A DNA stretch of 64,000 bases, from the NCBI RefSeq assembly GCF_963675165.1, contig NC_087384.1, positions 3,370,501 to 3,434,500 of the forward strand, given 5' to 3'. A program made the position numbers and the translations under genes. Origin of the DNA: Halichondria panicea. Lineage: Eukaryota; Porifera; Demospongiae; Suberitida; Halichondriidae. Below the pieces are notes generated by a model. The model did not search any database, was not told the DNA's origin, and worked only from the letters and a program-made list of their open reading frames with translations. This document shows, piece by piece, positions 47,457-60,324 of the stretch. Position 1 is the first letter of the stretch. Every line of letters begins with the position of its first letter.

Positions 47457-50400
47457 ATGAGGGTACCTTGCACTATTTGCACAGAAGTTATTACTAAAGA
47501 TGCTGCTGCTACACCTTGTATCCTACAATGGTCATAGTACTGATTGCACTATGAGCTACAGTGTAGATCTAGCTCAAAATAGATCGTGACTCTGAAAAGT
47601 ACCTTTAGAATCTTACAAATGACTGTATTATATTCCACTTATTTCCCTTTACTGCAATCAGGTGGACACATCTTTCATTATGCATGGTAAGACTTCGAAT
47701 AATAATATGTTGTACATGTCTACTGATCCACACTCTTCCCCAGTGCAGCTTGCACCAGTGGGTCGCCCCAAACAAGACATGTCCCACTTGTCGAAAAAAG
47801 TGTCCTGTAAAGGAAGTATTGAAGCTATTCATAAATGGTTCAGATCCGCTATTTAGTGCCAACCTTGAAGATATTTCTTCTGAGGAAATGAAGGTATTGT
47901 CAGGGGTGTGTCTAACAGGGGGAGAGCATAACCCCCCCCTGGCATGAAACTAATCTAGCTACAGCACAGCTCTGGCACTTGTTGTGCTGGATTTCGCTAT
48001 GACTTAGTCAACACCACGCCCAATTTAGCATTTGCAGTCGAGTCAGCAATAAGTGCACTTCATAAGAGGCGCAGTTTTATCAATGTGGGGCGTTAACAAA
48101 TTTCGGTCGCGCGCTTTGCGAGCAGGTAAGCTTCAGCACCCCTGTGCTTGACTTTTAGAAATTCAGAAATTCCCCTGATGGTATGTATACATAGGTACTG
48201 TACATATTAATTAATTGAGAAAACATCTTAGAGAAAACATCTTAGTTGTTTGTTATACGTGTATACTGTACTCTACAAGTTGGGCAGAGTCCAACCTTGT
48301 ACGGGGTGGGAATAATTGCTAGGGCTTGGCAAATTATGCTAGCATAATTTTTGGGAGACTTCTAGCAACTAGCATAATTGAGAATAATAGGGCACTAAAT
48401 TAGCATAATCTATCATGTAGCTAGATATAGACATCTATGACTGTTCTGTAAGCACTAGCCGCTAGGCAGGCATGGAAGAGTCCCTTAGAGTTGGTCTTCA
48501 ACGTTGGTCCGTGGTATGTATGGACCGGCATACGATATTTGCTTTTGGGACTCGTGATCCTTTACCAATTTCTACATGATTCAATAGAAGAATAGAGGAT
48601 GTAACTTAGTACGAGAGTAAAGAATAAAGAAATGAATAGTGACAAGAAAGATTAGCAAGGAGGGAGCGGGAGCGACAGGCAAGATCCTCAGAAACAGCTG
48701 AACACACAGCCTGAGTGAAGCCTGAGTGAAGGTATTACTAACTCAAAGGGTTCTGGCGTTTGCCTAACAAACGTTTTGTGTAGAAAGTGCACAAGCTCGA
48801 CAGGAACAAATGGATGCCAATAGAGTAACCCAGACTCCAGAGACCAGACAAGCACGCCTACAACAAATAGCTGCTTCCACCAAAACCAGCAGAAAGTTGC
48901 CAAACATTAAATGTTCATTACACTTACAGAGACTCTGGAGGCCACACAGGCATGCTTGGACCAACACAAGCAGAGGCATACAGTTGAGATGTGCCTCTTT
49001 TCGAACAATCTGCTGTTGAATCCAAGATGCTGAGGAGATGTTTATATTTGCAGTCATGCCAATAATGCATCTATTGACTACCACCTAGGCAATAATTATG
49101 GATACACAGGCAACCTGCCACAAGATGTCTCTTCCAGCAGAGTTGGATGCGTCGCTTGCGTCACCCTAATTATAGTGTTGCAATTTTAAAATGGATGTCT
49201 GCAATGTGTATATAGGCATCCTGTGGCTTTGTTTCTCTGCCCATCTACTGACGGCCCACCATCATTTTCACTGTGCCACCGTTGCATTGCATAGCGAGGC
49301 AGGCTCTCCTTTTTCCTCAACGGTGCCTTCTTTCTTTCTTTCTTTCTTCGTTTGTTCCTCCAATATCTTATTGAACCTGTGGTAAAGAAAAAGGAAAGGC
49401 TTGCACAGGAGCTATAATTATACATTGTACACAAAAGTCTCAAGCAGCTGTCGTTTTACTTTATAGGTCATAATTAACATTCCCTAAGATCGAGGGAGCT
49501 GAATTCATGTTTGGAAGAGGGTTCCCTTAAATCAAGGTTTTAGGGTATATCACGCGTGGTCTTCATTAGTGACAAGTAATTATCCACCTTAATATTACTG
49601 TCTACCGTGCCATCACAGGAACAATTATCTATGCAAGACAGTTTGCTTAAACAGAAAGGTGCGTGTGCATATACATACTGAATACACGTTCTTGTCGTGA
49701 TCAATGAATATTATCTTTGTAGACAAGGCGCTACAAGACGCGAAGGCCTCCTTAGAGGAAGTACAAGAACACATGAAGGCATGGGAAGCGCAGTTTACAT
49801 CCACTGATAAAAAGCTAAGAGCGGAGCGAGCTACCAGCTCTACACTAAAGGTACATGCAGGTTCTCACATCTGTTGCAAACTCGTACGTACATGTACTTA
49901 TCATTCATGTACATGTTTAATTGTAATAATTATATCTAGCCGTGTCTATTAGTTAGACATGTATTGCAGACTGAGACATGCTACATGTACTTCTGTGTCA
50001 GAAGGTAGATCCTCGTCCAGATGTTTGGGTTGCTACAACAAAACTTCCAGAATAGTACTAAGCCCAGTTCCTGGTGACGAAGTGGTAGAAAGACTCAATA
50101 TTGTCGATTAGGGAAGCAGCATTGGTCCTACTAAGTTTATAGTCAAACTCAAAGGGCAGCACTTGACAAGCTCGTAATTATAGATAATCGAAAAAGATAG
50201 CTTCATAATTATAGCTATAGACGTTGTTTGTGACGCAGATTTTTTCAGGAATACAGTGACATTACTGAGTAAGTACCCCTACGTACATCTTTTATTACAA
50301 ATAATCACTGGAATTCGTTGAATCTAACTCCCATATAAAAAATCTTTACCAAGCCTAGTTGGCGACCTAGCTTTATTTTAGAGACGCTAAGTAAGCAAAA

Positions 50401-53400
50401 TAAGTTAGATAAAACACTACCTCTAGATTGCACCATTTGTGACAAGCATGATCTATATAATTATGCACACTCACAGATGTGTAGTTGAGGGCATTGTATG
50501 TTTTTGTAATTTGTTGACTGCGTGCATGCAATTGCAGAAGCAGTTGACTGTGATGCAGCATGAGTGTGACCGTGCCAAGTCTATACAGAAGGAGGCTGAC
50601 AAAATGAAGACTGAACTTAGTACTGTTAGAGGGTGTGTTCTTAATACAGTTTAGTATGCTTATGTGTTTAGAGTGTGACATGCAGAATTAATGCTGTGCT
50701 GAAAGGGTCCAGTGAAGAAGTGGAAGAGTTGCTAAAGAACTACTCAGCGTCTCAGTTAGCTACTTTCGTTACTGCAATCAAAGGGTACATGTACATTGTG
50801 TGTACAAACCTACTAACATAGATACATACAGTATAAGTTTTTGTAGTAATGTTTGATAGAAAAACCACAGAGCATTTTAGTACATGTATGTGTGTCCCAC
50901 CCTTGCAGTGATTACGATGTGCTCAAACAGAAAAAAAAAGCATTACAAAAGGAGAAGGATGGGCTAGCACAAGATGTCATCGTCTTAAAAACACAGGTTT
51001 AACTATTTAATTCGCTTGAGGTTGTACATTTTCATCCATGACTTTTTCTGAGTACTTAATAATACATGACTTGTACATACGACTTTGATTATCTGGTCCT
51101 CAGAACCTAAATTATCCGGCTTGGTAATTTTCTTTAGAAAAGGGCTTGCCCCTAAATGCGCGTATGCATTGCAGCTGTTACTATGGAAACAGGCATCCTT
51201 CTTCATCTTCTGTGCATGCGCAGACAACAATGTGTCACTGATGTTTATCAATAAAGTGGGTAGATCAAGGTGTGGTTCATCTATTTGATTATCCAGTTAT
51301 CCAGCCTGCCTCTGGAACCAAGGTGTTTGAGGTTCCACTTCGTATACTAACTTACATTTTAAGTTTGCCGTTGAGTTGCAGCATGTCCAAATTTTAATAT
51401 AGCTATGCATGTCTGTCATCATCATTGTTTTACGGTATCATCCATTTTGTAGCTTCGTGGGAAAGATTGTGAGCTGAAAGACTGCCAGGAGAGGTTGTCA
51501 ACAGCTGAGAGTGATGTGCGTCACTTTGAACAGGAGAACAGAAACTTACGTGAAAAGGTGGAAATACTTTGCAAAGCAGCTGAATCACCTGGATCAAAGC
51601 TTGCTCTAAAACGGATGCTGGAAAGGTTTGTATTATTCAGTGACACTGTTAAGGTTGATCGGAGGCTGCTCTCAAATAGTAGCCTCCTTTGCTAGCCATT
51701 TAGCAGCCGCTCTCAAATAGTAGCCTCCTTTGCTAGCCATTTAGCAGCCGCTCTCAAATAGTAGCCTCCTTTGCTAGCCATTTAGTAGCCGCTCTCAAAT
51801 AGTAGCCCCAGTGAACTTTGACTTGAAAACTTTTGATGACAAACTAAAGGTTGTTGAATTAGTTGGAGCTAAGAAACACCGTCTCGAATTGTAGCCTCCT
51901 CTTCCAGCAAAATGAAACATTCAGTAGCCGTGGCCTCTGGTTAAGCATAATTATCGTATTTGCTGCATGCTAGAGGAGGCTACAATTCGAGAGAGGCCAC
52001 TGTTCAAGAGAGGCGTTTATTAGCCCCAGCTATTCCCTTAGTTTATTATCAAAAGTTTTTTTCACCTGCACAAACTTGAACTCTGCCATGAGAGTGTCTT
52101 TGTGAAGCACTAACAAACTGCTACTGTAGAGACCAGTATCAGCATGACTGCCGTGCAGAGACATACTGTTTGAGATCAGCTTCTATTGGCAATAGGGAGG
52201 CTACTATATGAGTGCAGCCTTTTATACAAGAGCAGCCTCGATCCCATGCCGCACTTCCTCTGAAGATGGGCCTGCATGGTATCGACTATTTGCGCATGCG
52301 CCACCTACATGTAATCTTTTCTGGGGACTTAACATTGTATATGCTCAGTAAAACAATGACGTCACAATGAACGGAAGTGTGATTGTGAAGGTTTCTAGCC
52401 CATCTGATATATACCCTTAGCCTGCTATGCTAACAAAAGACTCACAGCCTGCAACAGTGTGAATGACAATCATCTGAACAGAGTGAAAGTTGACACTAGC
52501 CCCCATCTGATACAGTAACTAACCTTGGTGAAAGTCTACATGCAGACTCTATCAAAAAGAAAATAGCTGCTGCAACAAACCTACAGCTCTGTCTCTACAT
52601 ATGTACATGTAGCTAACGGGGAAATATCGCGCATGCGCAAACAGTCAGTAGCAGGCCTCCTTTTCTTCATTAGAGGCCTGTGAAGGAGGCTACATGTACC
52701 TCTGATCAAGCATAATGATACATGTACAATGTAACAATCATTATTTACTTTTTGAGTCACAGTAATGTGTAGGCAGCAGCAGCAGCACAAACTTAAAATG
52801 TTTGTCCTTACAGTCCAGCCCCACTGAAGGAGCACGGTTATTGCAATCAGATGGTTGGTAGTGACATTGGAGCCAGCCCACTGTTAGCGTCTCGCACCAA
52901 GTCGAAGTCAAGGTATAAATGCATGTGCATTAATTAACTTTTACATGTTCACTAGCCTACTAGTTGGTTAGTATTCATTGTTTTCTTGCATTAGAATTGA
53001 CGCCAGTCAAGCATCAACTTCTGATGTGGAAGTGGAGATGGCAGGATCCAAAAGAAGCCGGAATGAGCATTCTGGTACATACATGTACATGACAGTTCAC
53101 TATGTAGTGAAATTTTGAAGTGTGATGATTCAGTCACTATGCACCGTATTACTAGAATATTATTGCGGGTGAAAAACCTTTGCGAATGAGCCAAATCAGC
53201 AGAAAATTTGACCTTTTGCGATCTAACTATTGCGTTCTGGCAAGGATCGTGTGTATTTACTAGTAATAATTTAGGTTTTGTGGATTTTATTGTTGCGAAT
53301 TGAACAACCCTCGCAAAATTCGCAAATGTTTGATGCTCGCAAAACATTCTAGTAATACAGTATCGTGAAATGAAGTGTGATGATTGGAACACTGCATCCA

Positions 53401-54058
53401 TAGTAACTTTTGTGGGACTGTGCCATATTATAGTACATGTAGGTATTAGTCAAGAGGGTTTGCACTGTTTTTTGCTTACCGGAAGCCACGCCTTTAATCT
53501 TTGCACATTATAGCAGGTTAAGAACAATTTTTGTGGAACTAATCTTCGTGTAGGATATTGCTAACCCCCACGAAAACAGCGAAAATTTCGCACTATACAG
53601 TATGTATAGCTCTTTCATTATTGTGCCATCTAAAATCTTTTGTTTCTCACTTCAGGCATTGTGTTTCCAGTTAAGAAGTTTAGAGGGTTGAGTACTTCAG
53701 AAGTAAGTCTGGGCTCCCAGATTCATTGCGGGGCACAAAGTCATGCTTTTGTACTATTAAAAGTGCACTGTACGTGTTGCATGCATGTATACACGTTACT
53801 CATTGCTTCCACACAGAATATTGCCTCTGGATTCAATGGAATGGGTGGTCAGACGAAGTTTATCATGCCTGTATCCTTTGAATTGTGTAGAATAGTCACC
53901 TACTGCTTGTACATAATAATTATTAATATTATCCCTAACTGTTGCAAATTCAGAAGCCAAAAGTTCCCAAGAAACCATCATTTGCTTCTTCCAGACTCAT
54001 CAGTAAGCCTTTTGCCCCTAGAAAGGCACCATTAAACCAACCTAAAATTAGATTCTGA
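47457..54058 (+). CDS. TRAIP: TRAIP E3 ubiquitin ligase
   Basis: RING E3 ligase that in vertebrates ubiquitinates replisome and DNA-protein crosslink substrates. Fourteen exons: 47457-47517, 47662-47686, 47749-47893, 49619-49658, 49723-49850, 50538-50632, 50686-50784, 50909-50996, 51453-51625, 52814-52912, 52995-53074, 53656-53702, 53817-53870, 53954-54058; phases agree, 412 aa (human 469). RING residues C5, C8, C21, H23, H26, C29, C40, C43. A long coiled coil spans about 75-280. TRAIP-specific blocks: ESPAP after the coiled coil, and GFNGMGGQTKFIMPKPK near the C-terminus (human GFDGLGGRTKFIQP). The tail ends KAPLNQPKIRF with no PIP-like motif, unlike human TRAIP. Introns 3 and 9 are long and repeat-filled. 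Orthology strongly supported by motif order. Confidence 0.93.
48785..49019 (+). other. Possible mobile-element ORF fragment in TRAIP intron 3
   Basis: Open reading with RQEQMDANRVTQTPETRQAR, reminiscent of Arg/Gln-rich ETPEQRQARL repeats seen in leader regions of some eukaryotic transposon helicases. No helicase motif follows. Not compatible with TRAIP. Weak. Confidence 0.25.
51669..51812. repeat. 41-bp tandem repeat, 3.5 copies
   Basis: Units 51669-51709, 51710-51750, 51751-51791 and a partial fourth, each with aaatagtagcctcctttgct. Located in TRAIP intron 9. The same tagcctcc word continues in the following 300 bp. Confidence 0.92.
52225..52480. repeat. Dispersed repeat, inverted copy at 63066-63345
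   Basis: Shares gtgattgtgaaggtttctagcccatctga-type blocks, aaaacaatgacgtcacaa and gctatgctaacaaaagac with the complement of 63066-63345. The left end is the gcctcgatccca hairpin-family terminus. Located in TRAIP intron 9. Confidence 0.65.
53143..53361 (-). mobile_element. MITE (ACCGTATTACTAGAAT family), copy 2
   Basis: Inverted relative to the copy at 20296-20515, with the same termini and interior order. Located in TRAIP intron 11. The flanks carry a direct repeat, gaagtgtgatgatt, at about 53117 and 53373. Confidence 0.8.
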
Positions 54059-54435
54059 GCTAGAGTGTTGATAGACTAATTCATTAATTTGTTTTCGTGT
54101 TACTATAATTATAAGCAATGGTTGTATATAATTGACAATCTGTTCAGTGGTAGCCTGTCCTGTATAATTATACAGGTGTGTCCGTTGCTCTAAGGGGACA
54201 TAAATTTTACACATGACATACTGTACAAGCACTAGTCTAAATTTTTCATGGGAGAGATAGTGGATAGTGGTGTCAATTGGGTGATGAGCCCCAAGGTATA
54301 CATGTACCTGACGTTCAACCGTGGCATGCATACAAATATTCATTACTGGGTAACATAATTACTAGAGCACTGAAGTGCTAATTACCCTCCGTGGTTCTAA
54401 TTACACAGTCTATAATTGAAAATCAGTACATGTAG

Positions 54436-54577
54436 TACCGTATAGCGAGTGTATGGGGAGGAAATGTTCGTATAATTATTATAATATTATAGAGCATCTA
54501 CGAAATTATTCTACCGCAATACGTTCAACGTAACTATATCCTAAGCTGTACAGTGTGCAAAATTACCCGCTATATAA
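54436..54577 (-). mobile_element. MITE of the GCGGGTAATTTTCG family, inverted copy
   Basis: Starts taccgtatagcgagtg and ends caaaattacccgctatata. The inner tctaccgcaatacgttcaac matches the complement of 22410-22553. Confidence 0.6.
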
Positions 54578-55977
54578 GGATATGTGTAGCTCCATTGCTG
54601 ATTCAGCACTTTTAATGGTCATGGAGAACAGCTCTAACTCTGCTTTGCGGTTCCTTGATTCTAAAATTGCTCCAACCCTGTACTGCACTCTATCTAGATT
54701 GTACTCAGCTTGTGTCAGTTAGTTCTAGCTAGCAGTGTAGTATGACAAGAACGGGGATCGGTACATTCTGGCGAAAATTGGCCGTTTTTACGGATATGAG
54801 TGATCACTGTTCCAACTGGAAGCGACCTGGCCTATCCCAAGTTTTCGCTGGTTAGTTAGATTGAGTGTGCAATTCAATCTTGTTTGTTTTGTGCATTACA
54901 CGACCTTTTACCTGACGCACTCCGATGTCTAACAGAGTTTGACGACTGACTCTTATGGGGAATGATCGGGAATCTATAAAGCAACGATTAGGCCAGGCAA
55001 AGTAGATTAGTAGTTTCTCATCAGCCCCCTCATCACTTTAGCCTTCCCCCTAAAAGTTCATTATTCATTATTTTGGTGTGTGGCCTAATTAATGAGCCAC
55101 ACCTATTGTATATCAGGGTGTAGCCTCCTTCACTTCCCTGAGTGAAGTGCGGCCTGGGATCGAGGCTAATCAGGGTGTGGTCCACAATTAATGAGTTACA
55201 CCCAGCCACATGGCAATTACTGATGACGTAATGTTTGTTTTGCACTGAATAATGACGTGCCTCATCAATTTTCAAAAACCATGTGATGAGAAACTATACT
55301 GATCTACTTTAAATTGTCAGCTAGTCACGAATGACCTTCGCTAATAGACAGTCGATAGCCGGCCGAGTTTTCGCTTTTATAATGGTTAGGCGAACAACTA
55401 TAGCTAACAGTACGATTTTTTTACAGGCCCCAAGTGGGGTAAAAATAATTATTAGATAATGATAATTATGTACAGTATAAATGCATGTACTGAGATAGCC
55501 TCGACCCCCGGCCGATCCGTCTCCAATTGAACGCTAGGTCGCCTATTTTTCAACTTCGTTCTATTAAAAAAAAATCGGCCTGGGACCGAGGCTAGTACTG
55601 AGAGTGACAAAAAACCTTAAGGGTACACGTATAATAGTAGATAATTTTTTTCTGTGAGATGGGATTCTGCTGAGATCAGGTCAATCTCAATGGGTGTCCT
55701 AGCTTCGTGTCCCACTGACGATCTTGCACCTCTGATTGCTTGGATGGCCGAGCGTAGGAGGGAGAAAGTTAAGCGGCACCTACGATTGACTTTCGCTAGT
55801 TAGAGAGTTTACCTTTGCTAGCTTTTTTCTCGAGTTATGGCTATAGTTTGACTCATAGTGAAGGCAGACTTAGGCTGTTGGAGTCTCTTTATGCCTCAGT
55901 GTGCATACGCAAGCGAAGTGTGTGTTTGTGTACCTGTGTGGACTTACACACACAGGAAAAAAATCTATACTTTCAGG

Positions 55978-56078
55978 ATAGTGCAAAATTTCCTGTAGAC
56001 TTTCCTTTACGAGTCGTACACATGTCCTGAACTTCTTCAGGTTTGAAAAAGGAAACTGTACAGGAAATTTTGCACTAC
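55978..56078. repeat. 100-bp hairpin (AGTGCAAAATTTCCTGTA)
   Basis: tagtgcaaaatttcctgta and tacaggaaattttgcacta are exact inverted ends. MITE-like. Confidence 0.75.
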
Positions 56079-56784
56079 ATATATCCTTTGTAAGTACCGT
56101 AATCGTTCTAATTATAGAACCAGTATATTTTTCCAGAAACAATGTACAAAAAAATGATTTATAATTATGTTAGACACTAGTTGATAAAATCTACATGGGA
56201 AGTACATGGGAAAAGTGCCTCGGAGCAGGTATACTATGGGACTTAGTAATACCTGCAAATTTACTTAGTATGTTGTCAGTATATACGTAATTGTATTGTA
56301 GTCAAGCGGTTTGTGCATGCGCACCAATCCCATAGACACCTCCAAAACAGTGTAACTATTATGTAGTATAATTATGGGCGTTATAAAAGAGGGTGTCCTC
56401 GCTGAGGCTGGTTCTATAATTAGAACGCTTACGGTAGGTTGCAGGACACCTGCAGGGACACATGACATTGTTCAGGAAATGTGCAGATAATAGCCCGAGT
56501 ATAATTATAGGCTTCGATCTAGTACAATCATGGTCGATGATTTATTATGGACGCAGTACTGCTGTGCACAGTATTAATTTCTAGTGTCATTATAATTATC
56601 ATTATATCGCTGTATTTTTAGCCAACTGTGATAAACTGAAGATTTTACAGTCATAGCTGATACTTACCAGTTTCCGGTCACGCCCAGATACAATAAATAC
56701 CAGGAGCGTTCAATTAGAGACCCAGAGGGTCAGCTCCTCTGGGGTCAGCTCATTAGGTCTCTAATTGCCGTTGTGTTAATTGCA

Positions 56785-56850
56785 TGCCAGTCTCATGAAT
56801 TAGCCGCCCTTCCTAGGTGAGAGACCTAGGAAGGGCGGCTAATTTGTGAG
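56785..56850. repeat. Palindromic repeat (TTAGCCGCCCTTCCTAGGT)
   Basis: aattagccgcccttcctagg is followed at once by its complement cctaggaagggcggctaatt. A related copy lies at 59250-59320. Confidence 0.8.
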
Positions 56851-57257
56851 ACTAACCAACAAGCTGAAAGACATCATGCAAGACAGCCTAGCGCGCGCCT
56901 GGAGCAAAGAGCTTGCCATCAATAGAATCATGTCAGGAAACACTCCAAAACAACCAGCTATAAGAAGCCATCATCCATGATTAAAAGAAGTTATATCCAG
57001 GACCACAGTAGAAGAGCCTGAGGCCTCCTTTTACAATGTATATACGTATAAAGTGGACCGTATATGCATGCTACATGCAACAAAGGCCAGCTATTGAGAA
57101 GCCTGACCAAAATCTCATCCGCCCTGTGTTCGACTGTGGAAGGGAGCAGCTCAATACTTGACTGAAAGTGGTCGCAAAGCAGCTAGGCTAAACGCACAAG
57201 TTAGTTTTATTCTCTGTTTTACGTTTTAAATAATCCATTCTCGTTCACACAGTTAAT

Positions 57258-57829
57258 ATGCATGTGACGCTCATTCAACTCCAAAATGATATTGTTGTTG
57301 CCAAACCAGTTCAAGATACGACAAGAAATGAAGATTTTGATGAGCTCGAGCATTCTTCCTCATTAGTATTCACACCTGAGTTTGCCAATGTGGTCAATGT
57401 CGATGGATTGAGAATTAAAGACGGCAAGGTGTTTGTTATTTGGAAGTGGCAGGTGCTACATCCACAAGACAAGACGGTAATAATAGTGAGGGGAATTGCT
57501 GTTTGTTTTCGGCCAACGGAACCCGGACTATTCAGACGCAGAGTCTGAACCAGTCACACACCATACCTTTCAAAATGATCGGATGTATTAAGGAAAACTA
57601 TACCCAGAAGTACTCTGAAAAGCAAGTGTACTTATTGACGAAGGTGTCCCTGTACCTATATATAGAAGTACATGTTGAACCTGACAATCCTGTGACTCTA
57701 AATGCAATTGCGTTGTAGACGGTTCCTTTGGATACGTAGTGAAGGAAGCACGGGATGCTGTGTACGATGCCCTCATAAGGAATGACATTACTGTTGTAAC
57801 ACTCAAGTGGGTCAAATATGTCAGTGACT
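57258..57829 (+). pseudogene. Broken HIRAN-like protein fragment
   Basis: Fragments in three frames: GCIKENYTQKYSEK, then VLIDEGVPVPIY, then IEVHVEPDNPVTLNAIAL, then DGSFGYVVKEARDAVYDALI and VVTLKWVKYVSDW. Together they resemble a HIRAN-type domain (the EPDNP..NAIA core), which binds DNA ends in helicase-related proteins. At least two frameshifts and internal stops lie between the fragments. Many such copies are expected in sponge genomes; this one is not functional. Upstream residues (FANVVNVDGLRIKDGKVFVI) may belong to the same ORF. Confidence 0.55.
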
Positions 57830-58477
57830 GGTATATACCGTATGGGCCCAGGGTTTTTTTGCTAACATAACAACAAAAGGTGTATGGCCATCAAATTAAT
57901 GTTGAAGTACACATTAAGTACTGTTGTCGCCTAACCTAATTTTGTGTTGATCGATTTCCAATGACTGCATTAATTTAATTGTATAACACTCGCACGACTA
58001 TAAACAATCATGTTCTAATAGCATTGTTCACCGCTCATGTTGTACATTTCTATTGAAACTCGACCAAGTGCAGCAATAACATGCATCATATAATTATACA
58101 CGTATTAATAGCTGTTAGCCATGAATATAATGCTCATGATTATCAATGTCCAATTTATAAATAGTTGTGGTCAGTTATATTGCAGTAACTTGTGAGGGGA
58201 GGATGATCAACTGGCACATTGTAGTATATATTCGCACGTACATCAAATGAAGGCATTTGATAAAACAGTAATAATTGATGGCAACGAGGGATCCATTCGT
58301 TTGGGAGAACTTTCCTCCAATTTTACTTGACGGTGTGAAGTGTAAAATGTGCCCACCATATCTCTGAAGAAGCATTCCACATCTCACATCTTCAGTTGTA
58401 GAAGCTCTTGAATGCTTGATATCTCCTCAGTGCAAGTGAGAGAGATCTTTATATCAGTTCACTCCTGATCCTGTGTT
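57830..58477. other. AT-rich spacer, nothing recognised
   Basis: About 650 bp with ataattat words. The minus strand has a short open stretch at 58175-58387 without recognisable motifs. Confidence 0.4.
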
Positions 58478-59224
58478 AGTTGGGCGGAGTCCAACCAACG
58501 CTGCGCTCTGGGTTGGGTATCAGTACACGTAGTAGTTTTGTTCCTACTTGAGACAGAGTATGAATATTGTTTAATCTTTAAGTGGCTGACAACCGCATGG
58601 CTCAGGGGTGCAATATAAAGAAATCAATTAACTATTTGGATGGCTATTCTAGCTAGCTGACTGGATCTAGCTATAGTTGTTTTGGAATTCAAGAAAGACC
58701 TCAGACTCTTAGAGAAAGTAGAAGAATACTGTAGCCTGTAATATAAGATTTAGTACAGGCAAAAATAAACTTTTTCATAATAGTTAGACATCTAGCACAA
58801 GGAGAGGTACAGCCAGCTATAAGACTACCCCAAGGCTTCTGAGAAGCTTTTCGAAGACCAAAGAAGGCATACATAACACAGGTTTTGTCCAAACTAATGA
58901 TCTAATCTTATTGGTAGCACAACAAAACTTAAAACAAAGACAAGTCCTTTTAATTAATTAATACATACTGTTCAAGCTTCATTCATAGATGCTAAGATAG
59001 ACTATGCTTCTTTTCTAGTAGCCTAGATATCCAGCAGGAGCTGTTTCTGCATTCTCCAGAGAAATACAGTGTCCCAGCTCGCCTTGTCAGCTAAATTGAG
59101 CTGTAAGGTTTCCCACTTGAACGCAGCAATCTGATTGGGCTGCAAATTTCTTGCAGTGGGAACAAAACTGCTACAGTACTGATACCCAACCATGAGCGAA
59201 GCGTTGGTTGGACTCCGCCCAACT
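58478..59224. mobile_element. 747-bp non-autonomous TIR element (AGTTGGGCGGAGTCC)
   Basis: The left end agttgggcggagtccaacca and the right end complement are inverted repeats that extend about 67 bp with few mismatches, through ggttgggtatcagtac to agttttgttcc. No transposase. The short relative at 11830-12210 shares both ends. Confidence 0.8.
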
Positions 59225-59429
59225 AATCCTGTGTACCCATGGTTAGGCTCTTGAATCAGCCGCCCTTCTCAAGGTCTCCCTCTCAGGTAGGAAGGGCGGC
59301 TAATTTATGAGACTGGCATGCAAATGTCCTGACTTCAGAGTAGCCTTGATCCCAGGCTAATAGAGATGTCTCTGTGCATAGATGCTATAAATTACATCTA
59401 TGCTCTGTGTCTCAGATACAGTTGGAACC

Positions 59430-60033
59430 TCGATCAGAACCGACCTTCTCACTGTGTCTGTGGACAGCATGCACTCACAAGTCAGCTGCTCTAGGGGAGG
59501 ATTTCCAACAATAATTATAACAAAATAATTATAATACGCAACATATCACAGCAAATCTCATGAGTGAAGTATGCCCAACTTTACAGCCTGTGACCGAAGA
59601 GCAGTTCCAACTCAGGACAACCAACCGAGAAGATGGGGCTCGCCTTGATGTTGTGGCCCAGAGATTCTGGAGCAACAATAGACAGAGTGCATTTTTTGAT
59701 GTTAGGGTCTTTGCACCTATACCTATCGCCGCGCGCTCCACCGTGGCCCAGAGGAACGATATGGAAAAGAAGAGAGCCTACGAACAGCGTGTATTAATTA
59801 AAGAGAGATAGAATATCATCAATTACGCCCTTGGTTTTTCTGCTGCTGGAGGGATGGGTCCTGCTGCAGCGATCATTAAAACTAGCTTCCATGCTGGCAG
59901 AGAAACAGGAGAAAACATATACAGCACAACTCTGAATTGGATGAGATGCAGACTAAATTTCTCCCTCATAAGATCCATAAGTGCCTACTTACCTGACCTG
60001 GCAACTCAAGAAGGCTGGGTGCCATCAATATGA
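59430..60033 (+). pseudogene. 3' remnant of a retroelement ORF
   Basis: Readable blocks: TTNREDGARLDVVAQRFW, SAFFDVRVFAPIPI, KKRAYEQRV, AAGGMGPAAAIIKTSF, LNWMRCRLNFSLIRS, DLATQEGWVPS. Their order matches the C-terminal part of reverse-transcriptase-containing proteins common in cnidarian and sponge genomes, following a decayed zinc-knuckle-like CGQHAL segment. At least two frameshifts and a stop break it; no reverse transcriptase domain is present here. Confidence 0.6.
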
Positions 60034-60234
60034 AATGGACCATATGTTTTTTATATTATGTTTTGTAAAATAAAAGTAGTAGATCAGTTATATAGGAGTA
60101 GATCTATGGCATGCGAGACTACGCACATCAGGTCATGAGATATGTTTGACTTTTAGCTGATTTATGCTCAGTGACCATAGGACCATATAATTATATCCAG
60201 AGCTAGAGACCTTAGCCTATAATAGGCTTATAGC

Positions 60235-60290
60235 TAATTTATAATTATTATAATTATATTATAATTATAATTATTATATTTATAATGGTA
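60235..60290. repeat. TAATTATAATTAT low-complexity tract
   Basis: About 55 bp of almost pure A/T in repeated, self-complementary ataattat words. Confidence 0.85.
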
Positions 60291-60324
60291 CTAATTGGAT
60301 TTCTCCAAACTTCTCTTGCAGACT

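Larger units (their letters stand above)
54059..57257. other. Gene-free repeat region
   Basis: 3.2 kb downstream of TRAIP. Contains a MITE at 54436-54577, gcctcg hairpins at 55125-55168 and 55497-55595, an inverted repeat at 55978-56078 and a hairpin at 56785-56850. No coding region supported. Confidence 0.5.
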
